Shown: piece after piece, positions 1 to 8,023 of the stretch
Layout of the letters: each line of letters begins with the position of its first letter
Numbering within the stretch: the first letter of the stretch is position 1
From: Chara braunii
Lineage: Eukaryota > Streptophyta > Charophyceae > Charales > Characeae
Length of the DNA: 24,237 bases
Assembly: GCA_003427395.1 (NCBI GenBank)
Contig: BFEA01000346.1
Location: forward strand, 922,604 to 946,840
Reading direction: 5' to 3'
Translations under genes and position numbers: made by a program
Notes under the pieces: generated by a model
Databases searched by the model: none
What the model was told of the DNA's origin: nothing
Seen by the model: only the letters and a program-made list of their open reading frames with translations

Positions 1-985
1 TTTTTTTTTACCCAACCCACCCCCTCCTGATATTCATCTTTTTCATTGTTTTTTCTTCGAGGGGTTGGGGTTGGGGTTGCGAACCTCAATCTGCCCTAAA
101 AAACTCGCCCCCCCCCACACACTAGTCGCCACGAGGCCGCAAAGTCGTGCGGCCACGCGGCCATGGTCACGAGGTCGCGACCCAACCCTCGGTCACGTCC
201 TTGGCTACACATGGCCGCCTCTGAGGGAGATTCATAGGACATTAGCGGTTGTCCCTAGCAAAACCAAGCACATGGTTTCATGTGCCTCCTATCGAGGCTA
301 TCGTTACTTGACCATCCCTTCTTGGCACAGAGGATGTGGCACGTGTCTGTCATCTCCGTAGCAGTGACCGGTTCTTGATCGCCATCGTCGTCGATAAGGT
401 CTACTTTAAAAAGCAAAGGTACCAGAAGTTTCAGCCCGTATCTCGATCGAGCACGAATGAAGGTCATCCAAAATAGTACAAATCCTAAAAACAATGGAAA
501 ATTCTTCATCCAAAGAACATCCAATTCGATATTCAGATATCTTCAGTTATTGTGCATTCGTTGTGCATCCGAAGTAAAAAGACCGAAGTTAGGAATACGG
601 TTTGGAGATGAGAGAGTTAAGGTCTGGTTGAAAGAGGGCTGATAGGAGTCCATCCTGCATTACGTGGGCAAGCACATGGTAGCGTATTAGTGGAAATGCA
701 ACTGTTACAACGAGTATACTCCCACTTACGCAAAGCATACGAGTAGTGAATAGGAACGCATATACTAAAAGTCTGAACGCATAAACTAAGAGGAATGGTT
801 GAGCGTTGAAAGTAAAAAAAGACATATCTTCTAAGAGGAAGTATGGGTTAATAGACTAAGTTAAGACATAGTCCATGTTATCGAAAAGTAAAAAATGACA
901 CATCTTCGACTATACTTCGACTTATTCTAAGCACTTGTGAAGCGAAGACGAACCCACCTACTAAAAGCAATGGTGGAACGACCTA
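1..985. other. Unassigned sequence, no supported gene
   Basis: Short ORFs occur on both strands but none exceeds about 100 codons or shows a recognisable motif. The first 120 bases carry T, G and C homopolymer runs. Around 806-832 and 883-908 there are two similar stretches (a short A-run followed by GACAYATCTTC), a weak local duplication. I see no RNA gene and no transposon terminus here. Confidence 0.5.
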
Positions 986-1147
986 TCAGGGATGTTCATC
1001 TTCAAAGTACGTACAATCATATACTTGTCTCCAGGTGCTGGGGAGCAATTTCATATTCCTGGTACCCAACCGATGATACTCCTCTCTTTGGAAAATATCC
1101 TCTATGATGTGATCCCTATGGTCGACTATCACTGATCTGAGTGTCCT

Positions 1148-1213
1148 TTTAACGGGGCGAGGTGGAGTTAAATGGCTGTTAAAAGTCATTTAATTCCCCC
1201 TACCCCCGTTAAA
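1148..1213. repeat. 66-bp imperfect foldback with TTAA near both ends
   Basis: The arms 1148-1174 and 1187-1213 are 27 bases each and pair with four mismatches around a 12-base loop. Each arm starts TTTAACGGGG when read inward from its own end. TTAA therefore lies one base in from both tips. It could be a tiny non-autonomous foldback element, with TTAA as a piggyBac-like target duplication, or just a hairpin. Its short length argues for caution. Confidence 0.45.
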
Positions 1214-1270
1214 TTCTCATTGAATAAAAAAGGGGGGGGCTTCCGCCAATTTGTTTTCAACGGATCGGGT

Positions 1271-1612
1271 CTACAGCGTTTTAGGTACGTAGCCCACCAC
1301 CATTTTACATAGTGCATTCCACACTTCCACCATCTTAGACGGATTGACGAGTTTCTCCTCGACATGTCTCTTCTTGAGGAGTTTCGCCAACCGAATAGGG
1401 TATGCCCGTACGTCCTTTGTTAAAGTGTACAGGTACGAAAAGTTGGACCCTGTATCACGACAGATCTTAAGGCGCTCATCTTCCATAGTTTGCCATGCAG
1501 GGATTTGCCCATCGGTAGCGACATCATCTTCGAGGTGTAAATAGTCACGGTCGATACCGTGCAGTCCAATCTCAACAGGAAAATTTCTAAGAATTGAACA
1601 ATAAATAGTCAT
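1271..1612 (-). CDS. Unknown ORF, 113 aa, possibly an exon or gene fragment
   Basis: This is an ATG-to-TAG ORF on the minus strand. It has no motif I recognise. The protein is mixed and protein-like rather than low complexity: an acidic N-terminal half (around LEDDVATDG) and a basic LAKLLKKRHVEEK stretch. Just upstream of the ATG on the minus strand is TTTACTGTAG, which would pass as a splice acceptor, so it could be an internal exon rather than a complete gene. A second small minus-strand ORF (986-1189) lies downstream and may belong to the same degraded unit. There are no neighbours with a related function. It could equally be a chance ORF. Confidence 0.25.
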   Translation of the reverse strand: MTIYCSILRNFPVEIGLHGIDRDYLHLEDDVATDGQIPAWQTMEDERLKICRDTGSNFSYLYTLTKDVRAYPIRLAKLLKKRHVEEKLVNPSKMVEVWNALCKMVVGYVPKTL

Positions 1613-2009
1613 TCTACAGTAAAATTATATTCTAAATTTTAAAATTTCATTCCATCTTAAAAAATGTCATTCCAATTTAAATTTATTTTTTTTGTCTTAT
1701 TTGAAAACTTTTCTTCCAAGAATGGGGTATCTCTTCTTATTTGAACTGCATGCTAGAGATGGAAAGAAAATCTGGATGAGTTCATGAAATATTTTAATTA
1801 GACTGACATTCTAAGTAAGGATTTTCACTCATAAATGGGTTAATCCAATATAAATTAAAAAATATTTGTTGTAGTAGAATGAAAGTTTAATTAAAACATT
1901 TCATAAACATGTCCAGACTTTGATTCCATCTTAAACAAATAGATGTAGTTGGAAGGGAAAACTCATATTTAGACAGAAACTTATCTAATAAAACTATAAA
2001 TTTTAGAAT
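1613..2009. other. AT-rich spacer up to the gypsy element breakpoint
   Basis: This stretch is strikingly AT-rich compared with both sides, with repeated ATTTTAAA-like words and no long ORF. The change to retroelement coding sequence is abrupt at about 2010. It probably marks the 5' truncation point of the gypsy element or an insertion boundary. No LTR, primer-binding site, gag or protease coding is visible. Confidence 0.5.
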
Positions 2010-2855
2010 TGGACGACTTTCATGATCAATTTTTGCGTCATCGTGTATATGGACGACATTTTGGTGTATTATGAATCGTTCCATGGACACGCGCAGCACA
2101 TTGAATGGACACTTGGTGCGCTGCGGGATATTGGTTTCAAAATTGCACTGGAGAAGACCAAATTTTTCCTGTCCGAGTTCACGTTCCTAGGCTACGTGGT
2201 GACCTGAGGAGGCTAGAAACTGGGTTCAAGGAAAGTCGAAGCAGTTCGGGAAGCACCCACACCCACATCATTGACGCAAGTTTGAGCCTTCCTAGGACTG
2301 ACTTCGTACTACTGTCGGTTCATCAAGGGATTCGTGGAAATCGCTCGGCCTCTGACGAACCTCCTGCGGAAGGACCAGCCGGTGAACTGGGACGCGGAGT
2401 GCAAACGGGCCTTTTCCAGTTTGGAGGAGGCCCTGGCCTCAGCGCCTATTTTAATCCGGCCCGATCCCGAGCGCCAAGTCCTACTCATTACTGACTGGCA
2501 GCCGGAAGCGATCTCCGCTATCCTAGCACAGAAAGGGGAGAACGGGCGGGAGCACGTGGTCGAATACGCTTCGCGGACGGTGCCGGACGAGAGAAATAAC
2601 GACTCAGCACCTCAAGGGGAATGCCACGCGGTGGTTTGGGGAATTCAACACTTCCACCCGTACCTCTACGGGCGAAAGTTCCTCCTCGTAACGTATCATG
2701 AGCCCTTGTTGGCTCTCAAAAAGCTGACGAATTACACTGGAATGATGATTGGGTGATGGGCAGTGAGGCTGCAGGAGTATGATTTCGATATCGTCCATCG
2801 AAAGACAGAGAGGCACGGGAATGCGGACGGGTTGACACGTCTGCACAGGCCATGA
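2010..2855 (+). pseudogene. Decayed gypsy reverse transcriptase-RNase H
   Basis: Only the C-terminal part of the RT remains: VIVYMDDILVY with the catalytic Asp pair at 2052-2057, then FLGYVVT (near 2190-2204). It is followed by the AFLGLTSYY and RFIKGF connection region and a gypsy RNase H (WDAECKRAF, PERQVLLITDWQ, EYASRTVPDERN, GECHAVVWGIQHF, YLYGRKF, VRLQEYDFDIVH, GNADGLTRL). One frame runs through the whole stretch without any indel. It is interrupted by stops at 2205 (TGA), 2214 (TAG), 2283 (TGA) and 2754 (TGA). Several sit where an Arg is usual, so CGA-to-TGA change is likely. The usual TDH Asp of RNase H is Tyr (codon 2694-2696). The frame ends at TGA 2853-2855, overlapping the next ATG. 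It cannot make a working enzyme as assembled. Confidence 0.9.
2852..2855 (+). promoter_or_regulatory. ATGA stop/start overlap, RT-RNase H to integrase
   Basis: The TGA that closes the RT-RNase H frame (2853-2855) overlaps the ATG (2852-2854) of the long integrase ORF, a shift to the -1 frame. AUGA and UAAUG overlaps are known termination-reinitiation sites in some RNA viruses and LINEs such as SART1. Here coupling is an inference from layout alone. Confidence 0.5.
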
Positions 2856-4687
2856 AAGGTGCCACGCGCCGAGGAGGTTACTCCGTGGAAGCAACCGGAG
2901 CAGCCAAAGGGACCCGGGTACGGGCAGGTGAAGGTTCTCCCTCGACAGACGAAAAAGTGACACGTGTTCCCATGGCGGCCCAAGGGGAAAGATACGATGA
3001 GGGCCCTCTCTCTCCTTCCTCCTCTTCACTGTCTTCCTTACCTGATCGTTTTTGTCTTCTCTGTAAGTCCATCTCGCGGGTCCATTCCATTTCAGTTAAG
3101 GCACAGAGCGAGGGTTACGTCGAATGCGTAGAATGTGCTAAGTGCGTAGCAAGAGCCCACGGGTTGTGTATCCAGTATAGGAATTCTCAGAAACCGTGCC
3201 TTTGCCACCTGTGCCGTACCGACAACATTCCAACGGAGGCTCGATTCCTGGACGCAACGTCGGAAGGTTTAGAAAAGACCCTATGGTTTAGACGGGCGGA
3301 GGTATGGACAGATGTCGTCCTAATAGCCACAGTTGTCGGAAACTCTCTCCGAGAATTCTCTAAGGAGGAACGGAGACGGGCCAATGAGAGGGCACATGAT
3401 TATAGGTGGAACGAGGGACGGTTGGAGAAAAGGAAAACGGACGAAAGTGGAATCTGGATGGTGGTACCGCACCCATTCGTAAGATATGACTGGGTACGGG
3501 TTGTGCGTGAGGAGACAACGGCACATTTCGCTGTCAGGATTACCGAGGCAGCCATCGATAAACAAGAATGGTACTGGTCCAATATTCGTGACGATGTCAA
3601 ATTTATTGTTAAAAATTGTCCTGTCTGTGCGGCCGACAAAGCGCCGATTCAGCCGCCTAGGTCGATAGTGCCCACCGTAGTCCAACAGCCGTTTCAGAGG
3701 GTTAGCATGGATACGACGGATATCGTCATGCCCCCTGTACTGAATAGCTGTGAGTATTCAATTATCCGGGTCTTAATATTCGTCGACCACTTTTCGAAGT
3801 GGATCGACGCATACCTGTGCCGAACAAGACAGACGGCGGAAATAGCGCGCTATGTTAACCGCTTCTTCAGGATGCATCAGGACACAGAGGAGATCCTTAC
3901 CGACAACGCAGCTGAATTCCGAGGGGGGGTCATGAGGAACCTGGTCTATGGAGTGTCTATTCGCAATACAGCCCCTCGTATGTCTCAATCGAACGGCCTC
4001 GTGGAGAATGCCAGCCGGATAATCAAAACGGCACTCCGACGGAACATCGCAGCTAAGAACACGCGACAGTCATCTAATATCGTGGATCACATCTTGGCCA
4101 TACATCGAGGGACCCCGCATAAATCTACCGGACTTTCGCCTTTTCAGCTACGAACCAACAACCTATCTTGCGTCTCGGTACCGAATTTGAATGATGAAAC
4201 GACACTAGACCGACGCCCCATGAGGGCGACAGCCAAGGACAAAGCCAAGCGCCATTTGGACCTCATGGAACGGGCCCTTCCGAGATTGGCCCGAAAAAGG
4301 CAGCAATTGACCGAATTGGCTCATGGCCGACAGGTCCGGAGCTACGAGGTCCGAAATGGGAATGCGGGCCCTCGGCCCCAGTATAAATTGGGGGACTTGG
4401 TGCAGGTAAGGAAATGTGCTCGCCAAAGGAAACTAACGCCACGATTCTACGGGTGCTTCCGAGTGATTGAGCTCGGTCCTAACGGTGTGAACACGGTGCG
4501 GCTTGCTCCCGAGGTGTCTGGTAGTAGGTCTGCTAGGCCTATAGTCCGCCACGTGTCCTACCTCCGCCATCTCTCAGCTTCTTCCCCCCCTTCCCCCGCT
4601 CGGTCGATCTCGGAATCCGAACGGGAGAGTGACGATCTCCATTCTCTTTCTTCTCCTCACTTGTCTTCTCCCTCCTCTTGGCCATGA
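2852..4687 (+). CDS. Gypsy integrase with N-terminal PHD-type zinc finger, 611 aa
   Basis: The ORF is open from ATG to TGA. Residues 1-66 are basic then Ser/Pro-rich. Residues 68-121 form a C4HC3 array (C68, C71, C95, C98, H103, C106, C118, C121) with PHD-finger spacing. An HHCC-like part follows: H225, then C256 and C259 in NCPVCAADK, with no clear first His. The DDE core has D287 (VSMDTTD), D351 (ILTDNAAEF) and E385 (NGLVENASR), with 33 residues between the last two instead of the usual 35. The C-terminus (LGDLVQVRK, LTPRFYGCFRVIELG, HVSYLR) is a GPY/F-like module, and the tail is Ser-rich. The enzyme would insert element cDNA into chromosomes, and a PHD finger could read histone tails and steer insertion (inference). 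It is intact although the frame before it has four stops, so recent activity, trans use or co-option are all possible. Confidence 0.88.
   Translation: MKGATRRGGYSVEATGAAKGTRVRAGEGSPSTDEKVTRVPMAAQGERYDEGPLSPSSSSLSSLPDRFCLLCKSISRVHSISVKAQSEGYVECVECAKCVARAHGLCIQYRNSQKPCLCHLCRTDNIPTEARFLDATSEGLEKTLWFRRAEVWTDVVLIATVVGNSLREFSKEERRRANERAHDYRWNEGRLEKRKTDESGIWMVVPHPFVRYDWVRVVREETTAHFAVRITEAAIDKQEWYWSNIRDDVKFIVKNCPVCAADKAPIQPPRSIVPTVVQQPFQRVSMDTTDIVMPPVLNSCEYSIIRVLIFVDHFSKWIDAYLCRTRQTAEIARYVNRFFRMHQDTEEILTDNAAEFRGGVMRNLVYGVSIRNTAPRMSQSNGLVENASRIIKTALRRNIAAKNTRQSSNIVDHILAIHRGTPHKSTGLSPFQLRTNNLSCVSVPNLNDETTLDRRPMRATAKDKAKRHLDLMERALPRLARKRQQLTELAHGRQVRSYEVRNGNAGPRPQYKLGDLVQVRKCARQRKLTPRFYGCFRVIELGPNGVNTVRLAPEVSGSRSARPIVRHVSYLRHLSASSPPSPARSISESERESDDLHSLSSPHLSSPSSWP
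3053..3214 (+). other. PHD-like C4HC3 zinc finger coding segment
   Basis: The spacing is C-x2-C-x23-C-x2-C-x4-H-x2-C-x11-C-x2-C, matching the PHD layout. The aromatic residue usual two positions before the seventh ligand is absent (Cys there), so the fold is likely but not certain. It lies between RNase H and the integrase zinc-binding region, where most Ty3/gypsy polyproteins have no such finger. Confidence 0.65.
4684..4687 (+). promoter_or_regulatory. Second ATGA stop/start overlap, integrase to ORF3
   Basis: The TGA of the integrase ORF (4685-4687) overlaps an ATG (4684-4686) that opens the next ORF, again in the -1 frame. Finding the same four-base junction at two consecutive ORF boundaries is unlikely to be chance and suggests translational coupling. 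Confidence 0.5.
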
Positions 4688-5088
4688 GTTTTTCTACGGA
4701 GCAGGTACTCAGCGAACGAATGTTGGCGCCACGTGGGAACATCTCGTCGATCCGGCAAGTTCATCGTTCGCGTATCAGTCCGGACGTCCTCAGATTCACT
4801 CAGTTCTTCAGCACCGCAGGTGTACATGTGGCGGCGAAGTTCCGCTTTGTGGTCCCCAACAGTCGGGCGCAGGTGCTGGCCGAAGCATCGGCCTATCGTC
4901 GGCTCTCGACGCCTGGAATCAGTCATATCTCGACAATCGTCTTCTTCAGTGGGGATCTTAGTACAATGGATCCGAGAGCGCATACGACCATCCTCACCTC
5001 CTTAAGAGAGTGGGGCGAGGAGTTGGCAGAAGCTCGGAGTCAGCTGACAGTCACTTGCGCGGCGAGGAGAGAACGTCGTCAGTACTAA
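4684..5088 (+). CDS. Gypsy element ORF3 (first, open part), 134 aa, unknown function
   Basis: The start is chosen because it overlaps the integrase stop as ATGA. The protein begins MSFSTEQVLSERMLAPRG and ends with a basic RRERRQY. It is mostly mixed alpha/beta-like composition with Arg-rich patches, and I see no transmembrane segment or known motif in this part. A gene after integrase is the position of env-like ORFs in some plant and insect gypsy elements, but nothing here identifies an envelope protein. It may be an accessory protein of this lineage. The frame closes at TAA 5086-5088, and coding-like sequence continues in other frames downstream, so this is probably the N-terminal part of a longer, broken protein. 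Confidence 0.55.
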   Translation: MSFSTEQVLSERMLAPRGNISSIRQVHRSRISPDVLRFTQFFSTAGVHVAAKFRFVVPNSRAQVLAEASAYRRLSTPGISHISTIVFFSGDLSTMDPRAHTTILTSLREWGEELAEARSQLTVTCAARRERRQY

Positions 5089-5700
5089 CAGTATTGAGTC
5101 AACGACATCGGCACCCTCAGGCACGAGCCGACAGTTTCTCTTCCTGCGCTCGTCACTTTCTCACGTCCTCAATGAACCGCTCCCGATTCTCTACCTTCAG
5201 CCTCCCCTCTGTCTTCCCTACCTTCTGGCAGTCAGTGCTCCATCCCCGCCTCTCGTTCCGCGTACGATGACTTGCAGTCCCGCTCATCAAGCCTTCGCAG
5301 TGGGAGATATGGTGTGAACACTACTTGACTCTTTCTTTGTACCTTGTCCAGATCGAACTGACGTGGACCCGGGACAGCGAGCACCGCGCAGTGAACAAGC
5401 TTGGAGGACCGAAGTGGAAGGAGACCTGCTAGGATTCGCCTTGGAACAGTGGCACCTGGACATCGGCAGATGATCGTAGGGGAACTTTTAATTCCCTTCA
5501 CGCAGCTACTGGACGACCTGTCGATCGACATCATCTCCCACTGCGATGAGAATCCGGCACCGCACATTCTATCGTGGAGTTTGACGTCGTACCTACAATG
5601 GTCGGCTTGTCTGGAGGATCAATGGGGGAACGGTAGCTACCTGTCAGGCGCAGAGTACTTAAATCCCAGGGACCGACGTTCTCTTCTTCCAGCACGAAAC
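5048..5700 (+). pseudogene. Frameshifted continuation of gypsy ORF3
   Basis: Coding-like reading continues after ORF3 but jumps frame. Frame 2 is open from 5048 to TGA 5313-5315 (includes LPILYLQPPLCLPYLLAV, a hydrophobic stretch that could be a membrane segment). Frame 0 then holds HYLTLSLYLVQIELTW and KLGGPKWKE up to about 5410. Frame 2 again gives GDLLGFALEQWHLDIG. Frame 1 gives MIVGELLIPFTQLLDDLSID and HILSWSLTSYLQWSACLEDQ to about 5640. At least three indels would be needed to explain this, so it is a decayed gene or unreliable assembly. I do not recognise the protein. The last part runs into the 165-bp block copied beside the adapter junction. Confidence 0.45.
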
Positions 5701-5797
5701 AGAGTTGGGAGAGGGAGCGGAAGAAGAAGAAGAAGAAGCGGAAGAAGAGGAGGAGGAGGAGACTTCTGAAGAAGAGGAAAACTACAGTGAGTATAAC
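5633..5797 (+). repeat. 165-bp artefactual direct repeat, copy 1
   Basis: Identical base for base to 5836-6000. It holds a TTAAAT stretch that could be a TATA-like box, the pyrimidine-rich TCTCTTCTTCCAG and the start of an acidic Glu-rich coding region. The duplication is best explained by the adapter junction between the copies, not by biology. Confidence 0.9.
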
Positions 5798-5835
5798 CTG
5801 TCTCTTATACACATCTAGATGTGTATAAGAGACAG
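5798..5835. other. Nextera transposase mosaic-end junction (sequencing adapter)
   Basis: The 38 bases are CTGTCTCTTATACACATCT followed directly by its own reverse complement. This is exactly the Tn5 mosaic end joined head to head, the circularisation junction of Nextera mate-pair libraries. It is not genomic. An untrimmed junction read was evidently assembled into the contig. Confidence 0.97.
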
Positions 5836-6000
5836 GTAGCTACCTGTCAGGCGCAGAGTACTTAAATCCCAGGGACCGACGTTCTCTTCTTCCAGCACGA
5901 AACAGAGTTGGGAGAGGGAGCGGAAGAAGAAGAAGAAGAAGCGGAAGAAGAGGAGGAGGAGGAGACTTCTGAAGAAGAGGAAAACTACAGTGAGTATAAC
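5836..6000 (+). repeat. 165-bp artefactual direct repeat, copy 2
   Basis: Exact copy of 5633-5797. The true genome most likely has only one copy, continuing from 6000 to 6001. Adapter plus one copy is 203 bases, which is not a multiple of three, so the artefact also shifts reading frames across this spot. Confidence 0.9.
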
Positions 6001-6411
6001 GAGCATGAGCCGGAGGCGGTGAGCGAAGAGAGCGAAGAGAGCGACGACGAAGAAGAAAAAGAAGACGGGCGAGTGCAGAAGAAGGGGCGGACCAAGCGGA
6101 AGCACAAGAGGACGATCCTGCGGCTGAGCAACGGAGGGCGGAGATAGTGGAAGGAAAGCGGCCCTTAGAGCAGTCGGTGGGAGGCACTGGGAGCAGACCT
6201 GCCCATCCCGGATGATCCGACCAGAGATCCAAAGCCGCCGAAGGAAGAAGATGAGCTCCCTCATGCAGAGGCATCGGGCACGTCGGCGCGGAGGCGACAA
6301 AGCCGCTCCCCTTCCCCTTCCCCCCGTCCCCCAGTTCAAGCACGTCCCGATGCGGGGCATCGGGCTTCGTCCCCGGTCATTATCCCGCCGTCCCCTTGAC
6401 TTCCTGACGCT
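5890..6411 (+). pseudogene. Acidic gag-like ORF remnant, frameshifted
   Basis: Frame 1 reads a long Glu-rich acidic tract (ETSEEEENYSEYNEHEPEAV) to about 6060. Frame 0 then gives EEGADQAEAQEDDPAAEQRR and AEIVEGKRPLEQSVGGTGSR up to TGA 6210-6212. Frame 1 resumes with DLPIPDDPTRDPKPPKEEDE and an Arg/Ser/Pro-rich RRRRQSRSPSPSPRPP up to TGA 6409-6411. The coding-like part thus switches frame twice, the mark of a decayed gene. Charged, low-complexity N-terminal regions of this type are common in gag-like ORFs of retroelements, and my recollection of similar repeat proteins in Chara is unchecked. TTCTTCCAG just upstream could be a splice acceptor, and ACAGTGAGTA at 5990 a donor, but both are weak. 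Confidence 0.5.
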
Positions 6412-7217
6412 CCGACAGATCGATAACCCACTCTTCTTCCCCCACAACCCCTTCTCGACCTCCACCTTCCATCACTTCTATGCCACCCGCATCGCTGCCA
6501 CGGTGTACCCGTATTCCACCTCCTAATGTGCCTCCCCATCCTTTTCCCTCCACGTTCTTCTTTTCAGTGCTGCGTGGCGCGGGCACAACATGATCGAAGT
6601 ATACTGCACGATCAGGAGAATTGTCCCCGTATGTGTGGATCATGATCAATTCCGCGTGGCCTTGTTCCGCACCTTCTCGACCCTCTATCCCGACTACCTC
6701 GCTTCTCTCCCCTACAGTGGTCGTCGATTCCCCCACATACATCGCACCATCAGGTATCAAGAATTTTCGGAGACAGTAGCAGGAATGGCGAGTTTCTTAC
6801 CCCCACTCCCGAGTAACCCTCCCCCACGCCACCCCCCCATATACCGACTCCCTTTCCCCCTCCTTGCAGGTCATTAGAATGAGAGCGGATCTGGTAACGT
6901 GTCAATAGGATAACTTCCACACTCTTATCGTACAGTAATGATACGTGTGATATTGGCGAGAGATAATATTTTCCTTTGATGCATGACGGTATGGGAATGA
7001 GGGTGATTGCCTGAGAGAACCAGCTCCATGGTTGAGCCGATACGCTGACAGATCGCTCCTTGCTCATTCGCGCAGTTTAGGATCTGATCAACTGGCCGGT
7101 GCGCATGCACGTGTAAGGCAGCGGTCTGTCCGCGGACTTGCCATCTATACGCGTGTCTGCAAAAACTAGTTGCGATCTTGCCCCCCCCCCCCCTCGCCCC
7201 TAGAAAGATGTGTGTGC
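6412..7217. other. Unassigned sequence between gag-like remnant and unknown family
   Basis: The only ATG-started ORF of note is 6590-6877 plus (95 aa, beginning MIEVYCTIRRIVPVCVDHDQ). Its first 70 residues look protein-like, and the end is Pro-rich from C-runs. It is unrecognised. A C14 run lies around 7181. No RNA gene or transposon end is apparent. Confidence 0.4.
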
Positions 7218-7850
7218 ATGGATTCCGTTGAACGAGACATAGCGATAGAATCCCCTTTCTGGATCACCGATCAAGAAAGCCTGAGGGACCCAGAATACCG
7301 ATCGTATTGGGAAAGAGAACAAATCCGACGGCAGCGGATCCGACAACATCGCCACTTAAGGAACCCTGAGCACCTTGAGTACCCCTATCGAACTGAAAAC
7401 GAGCGACTGTGGCGGGGCGATTTCCAGCTGGCCATCAACCGAGACCCGCGAATTCCTGATTTTCCCGACAACCGAAACCAGCAATATCTTCTAACCCCAA
7501 GCTTCGTTGCCATCACCACTGACTTCCCTCCCTACTATACCGTCCTCCCTTACCATCGGTTACTCGTGATCCCCTGGGATTCCATAGCTCGGTTCTGGCC
7601 CTGTCTGTCGTGCTTGGAGTGTCAGCATCCATGCGAGTACCGACAGGCGAGGGCCACGCAACGAACCCACCCGGGGACCGAGCGACGAGTACCAGTTCGT
7701 CTTCGTCGGACTCCGAAGCTTGCGACGGTTGGCAGCGATACGAGCATTCCCACAGAGACACCCGTGGTACCCCACCCCGGCCCAGGCCGCAAGATCGGCC
7801 ATCGCCCCAACCCTGAGCCCAGAAGAGACACTTGCACTTCTACCCCCTGA
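7218..7850 (+). CDS. Unknown family member A (WPx..C.ECQ domain)
   Basis: The start is the ATG at 7218, since the frame upstream runs only into a C-run. The N-terminus reads ESPFWITDQESLRDPEYRSY followed by an Arg-rich helix-like stretch. The conserved domain (7500-7640) has TTDFPPYYTVLPYHRLLVIP, then WDSIARFWP, then CLSCLECQHPCEY with closely spaced Cys. It is shared with members B and C nearby. After about 7645 the family similarity moves to frame 2 (7650-7816: SSSSSDSEACDGWQRY matches SSDSEAC in B), so the last 65 or so residues of this frame are probably spurious and an indel is likely. I recognise no known fold; the paired Cys could bind metal. No operon-like context applies. The downstream block at 7853-7918 is shared with B and C. 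Confidence 0.5.
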   Translation: MDSVERDIAIESPFWITDQESLRDPEYRSYWEREQIRRQRIRQHRHLRNPEHLEYPYRTENERLWRGDFQLAINRDPRIPDFPDNRNQQYLLTPSFVAITTDFPPYYTVLPYHRLLVIPWDSIARFWPCLSCLECQHPCEYRQARATQRTHPGTERRVPVRLRRTPKLATVGSDTSIPTETPVVPHPGPGRKIGHRPNPEPRRDTCTSTP

Positions 7851-7852
7851 AA

Positions 7853-7918
7853 CTTGACATAGGTGATTCCAGTTCCAACCTGGAACTCCGCCCCCACTTT
7901 CCTAAAATCCTTGGCACA
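7853..7918 (+). repeat. Shared 3' block of family member A
   Basis: About 65 bases right after the member A stop end in CCTAAAATCCTTGGCACACC. Equivalent blocks follow B (8591-8657, plus) and C (8742-8798, minus), in the same orientation as the coding part. Conservation outside the ORF suggests the duplicated unit includes the 3' untranslated region, or is a mobile unit. Confidence 0.6.
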
Positions 7919-7991
7919 CCCCTTTTCGCACTTCCAGGCCCACTAACACACCGAAACAGGAAGTCACGTTGGGCGTGAGGTTGGGCGTCAC
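7912..7991 (+). repeat. Dispersed roughly 80-bp repeat, copy 1
   Basis: It starts CACACCCCTTTTCGCACTT and ends GGGCGTGAGGTTGGGCGTCA. A second copy is at 11366-11447. It overlaps the end of the member A 3' block. Confidence 0.7.
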
Positions 7992-8023
7992 ATCCATGTC
8001 TAAACTCGCAAAATTTCGGTAGC

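Larger units (their letters stand above)
2010..5700 (+). mobile_element. 5'-truncated Ty3/gypsy-type LTR retrotransposon
   Basis: The order of domains is RT (from just before the YMDD box), RNase H, zinc finger, integrase and a third ORF, the Ty3/gypsy (Metaviridae-like) order with integrase after RNase H. gag, protease and most of the RT are absent, because the sequence switches to unrelated AT-rich DNA at about 2010. No LTR pair could be identified. The right end is uncertain: coding-like sequence of the third ORF runs to about 5640-5700, just before the duplicated block. The RT-RNase H part carries several stops while the integrase part is open. The PHD-type finger and the two ATGA junctions are unusual for this family. 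Confidence 0.85.

Noticed and set aside
5633-6000. A short LTR pair or natural tandem duplication
   Set aside because: The exact mosaic-end junction between perfectly identical copies identifies a library artefact.
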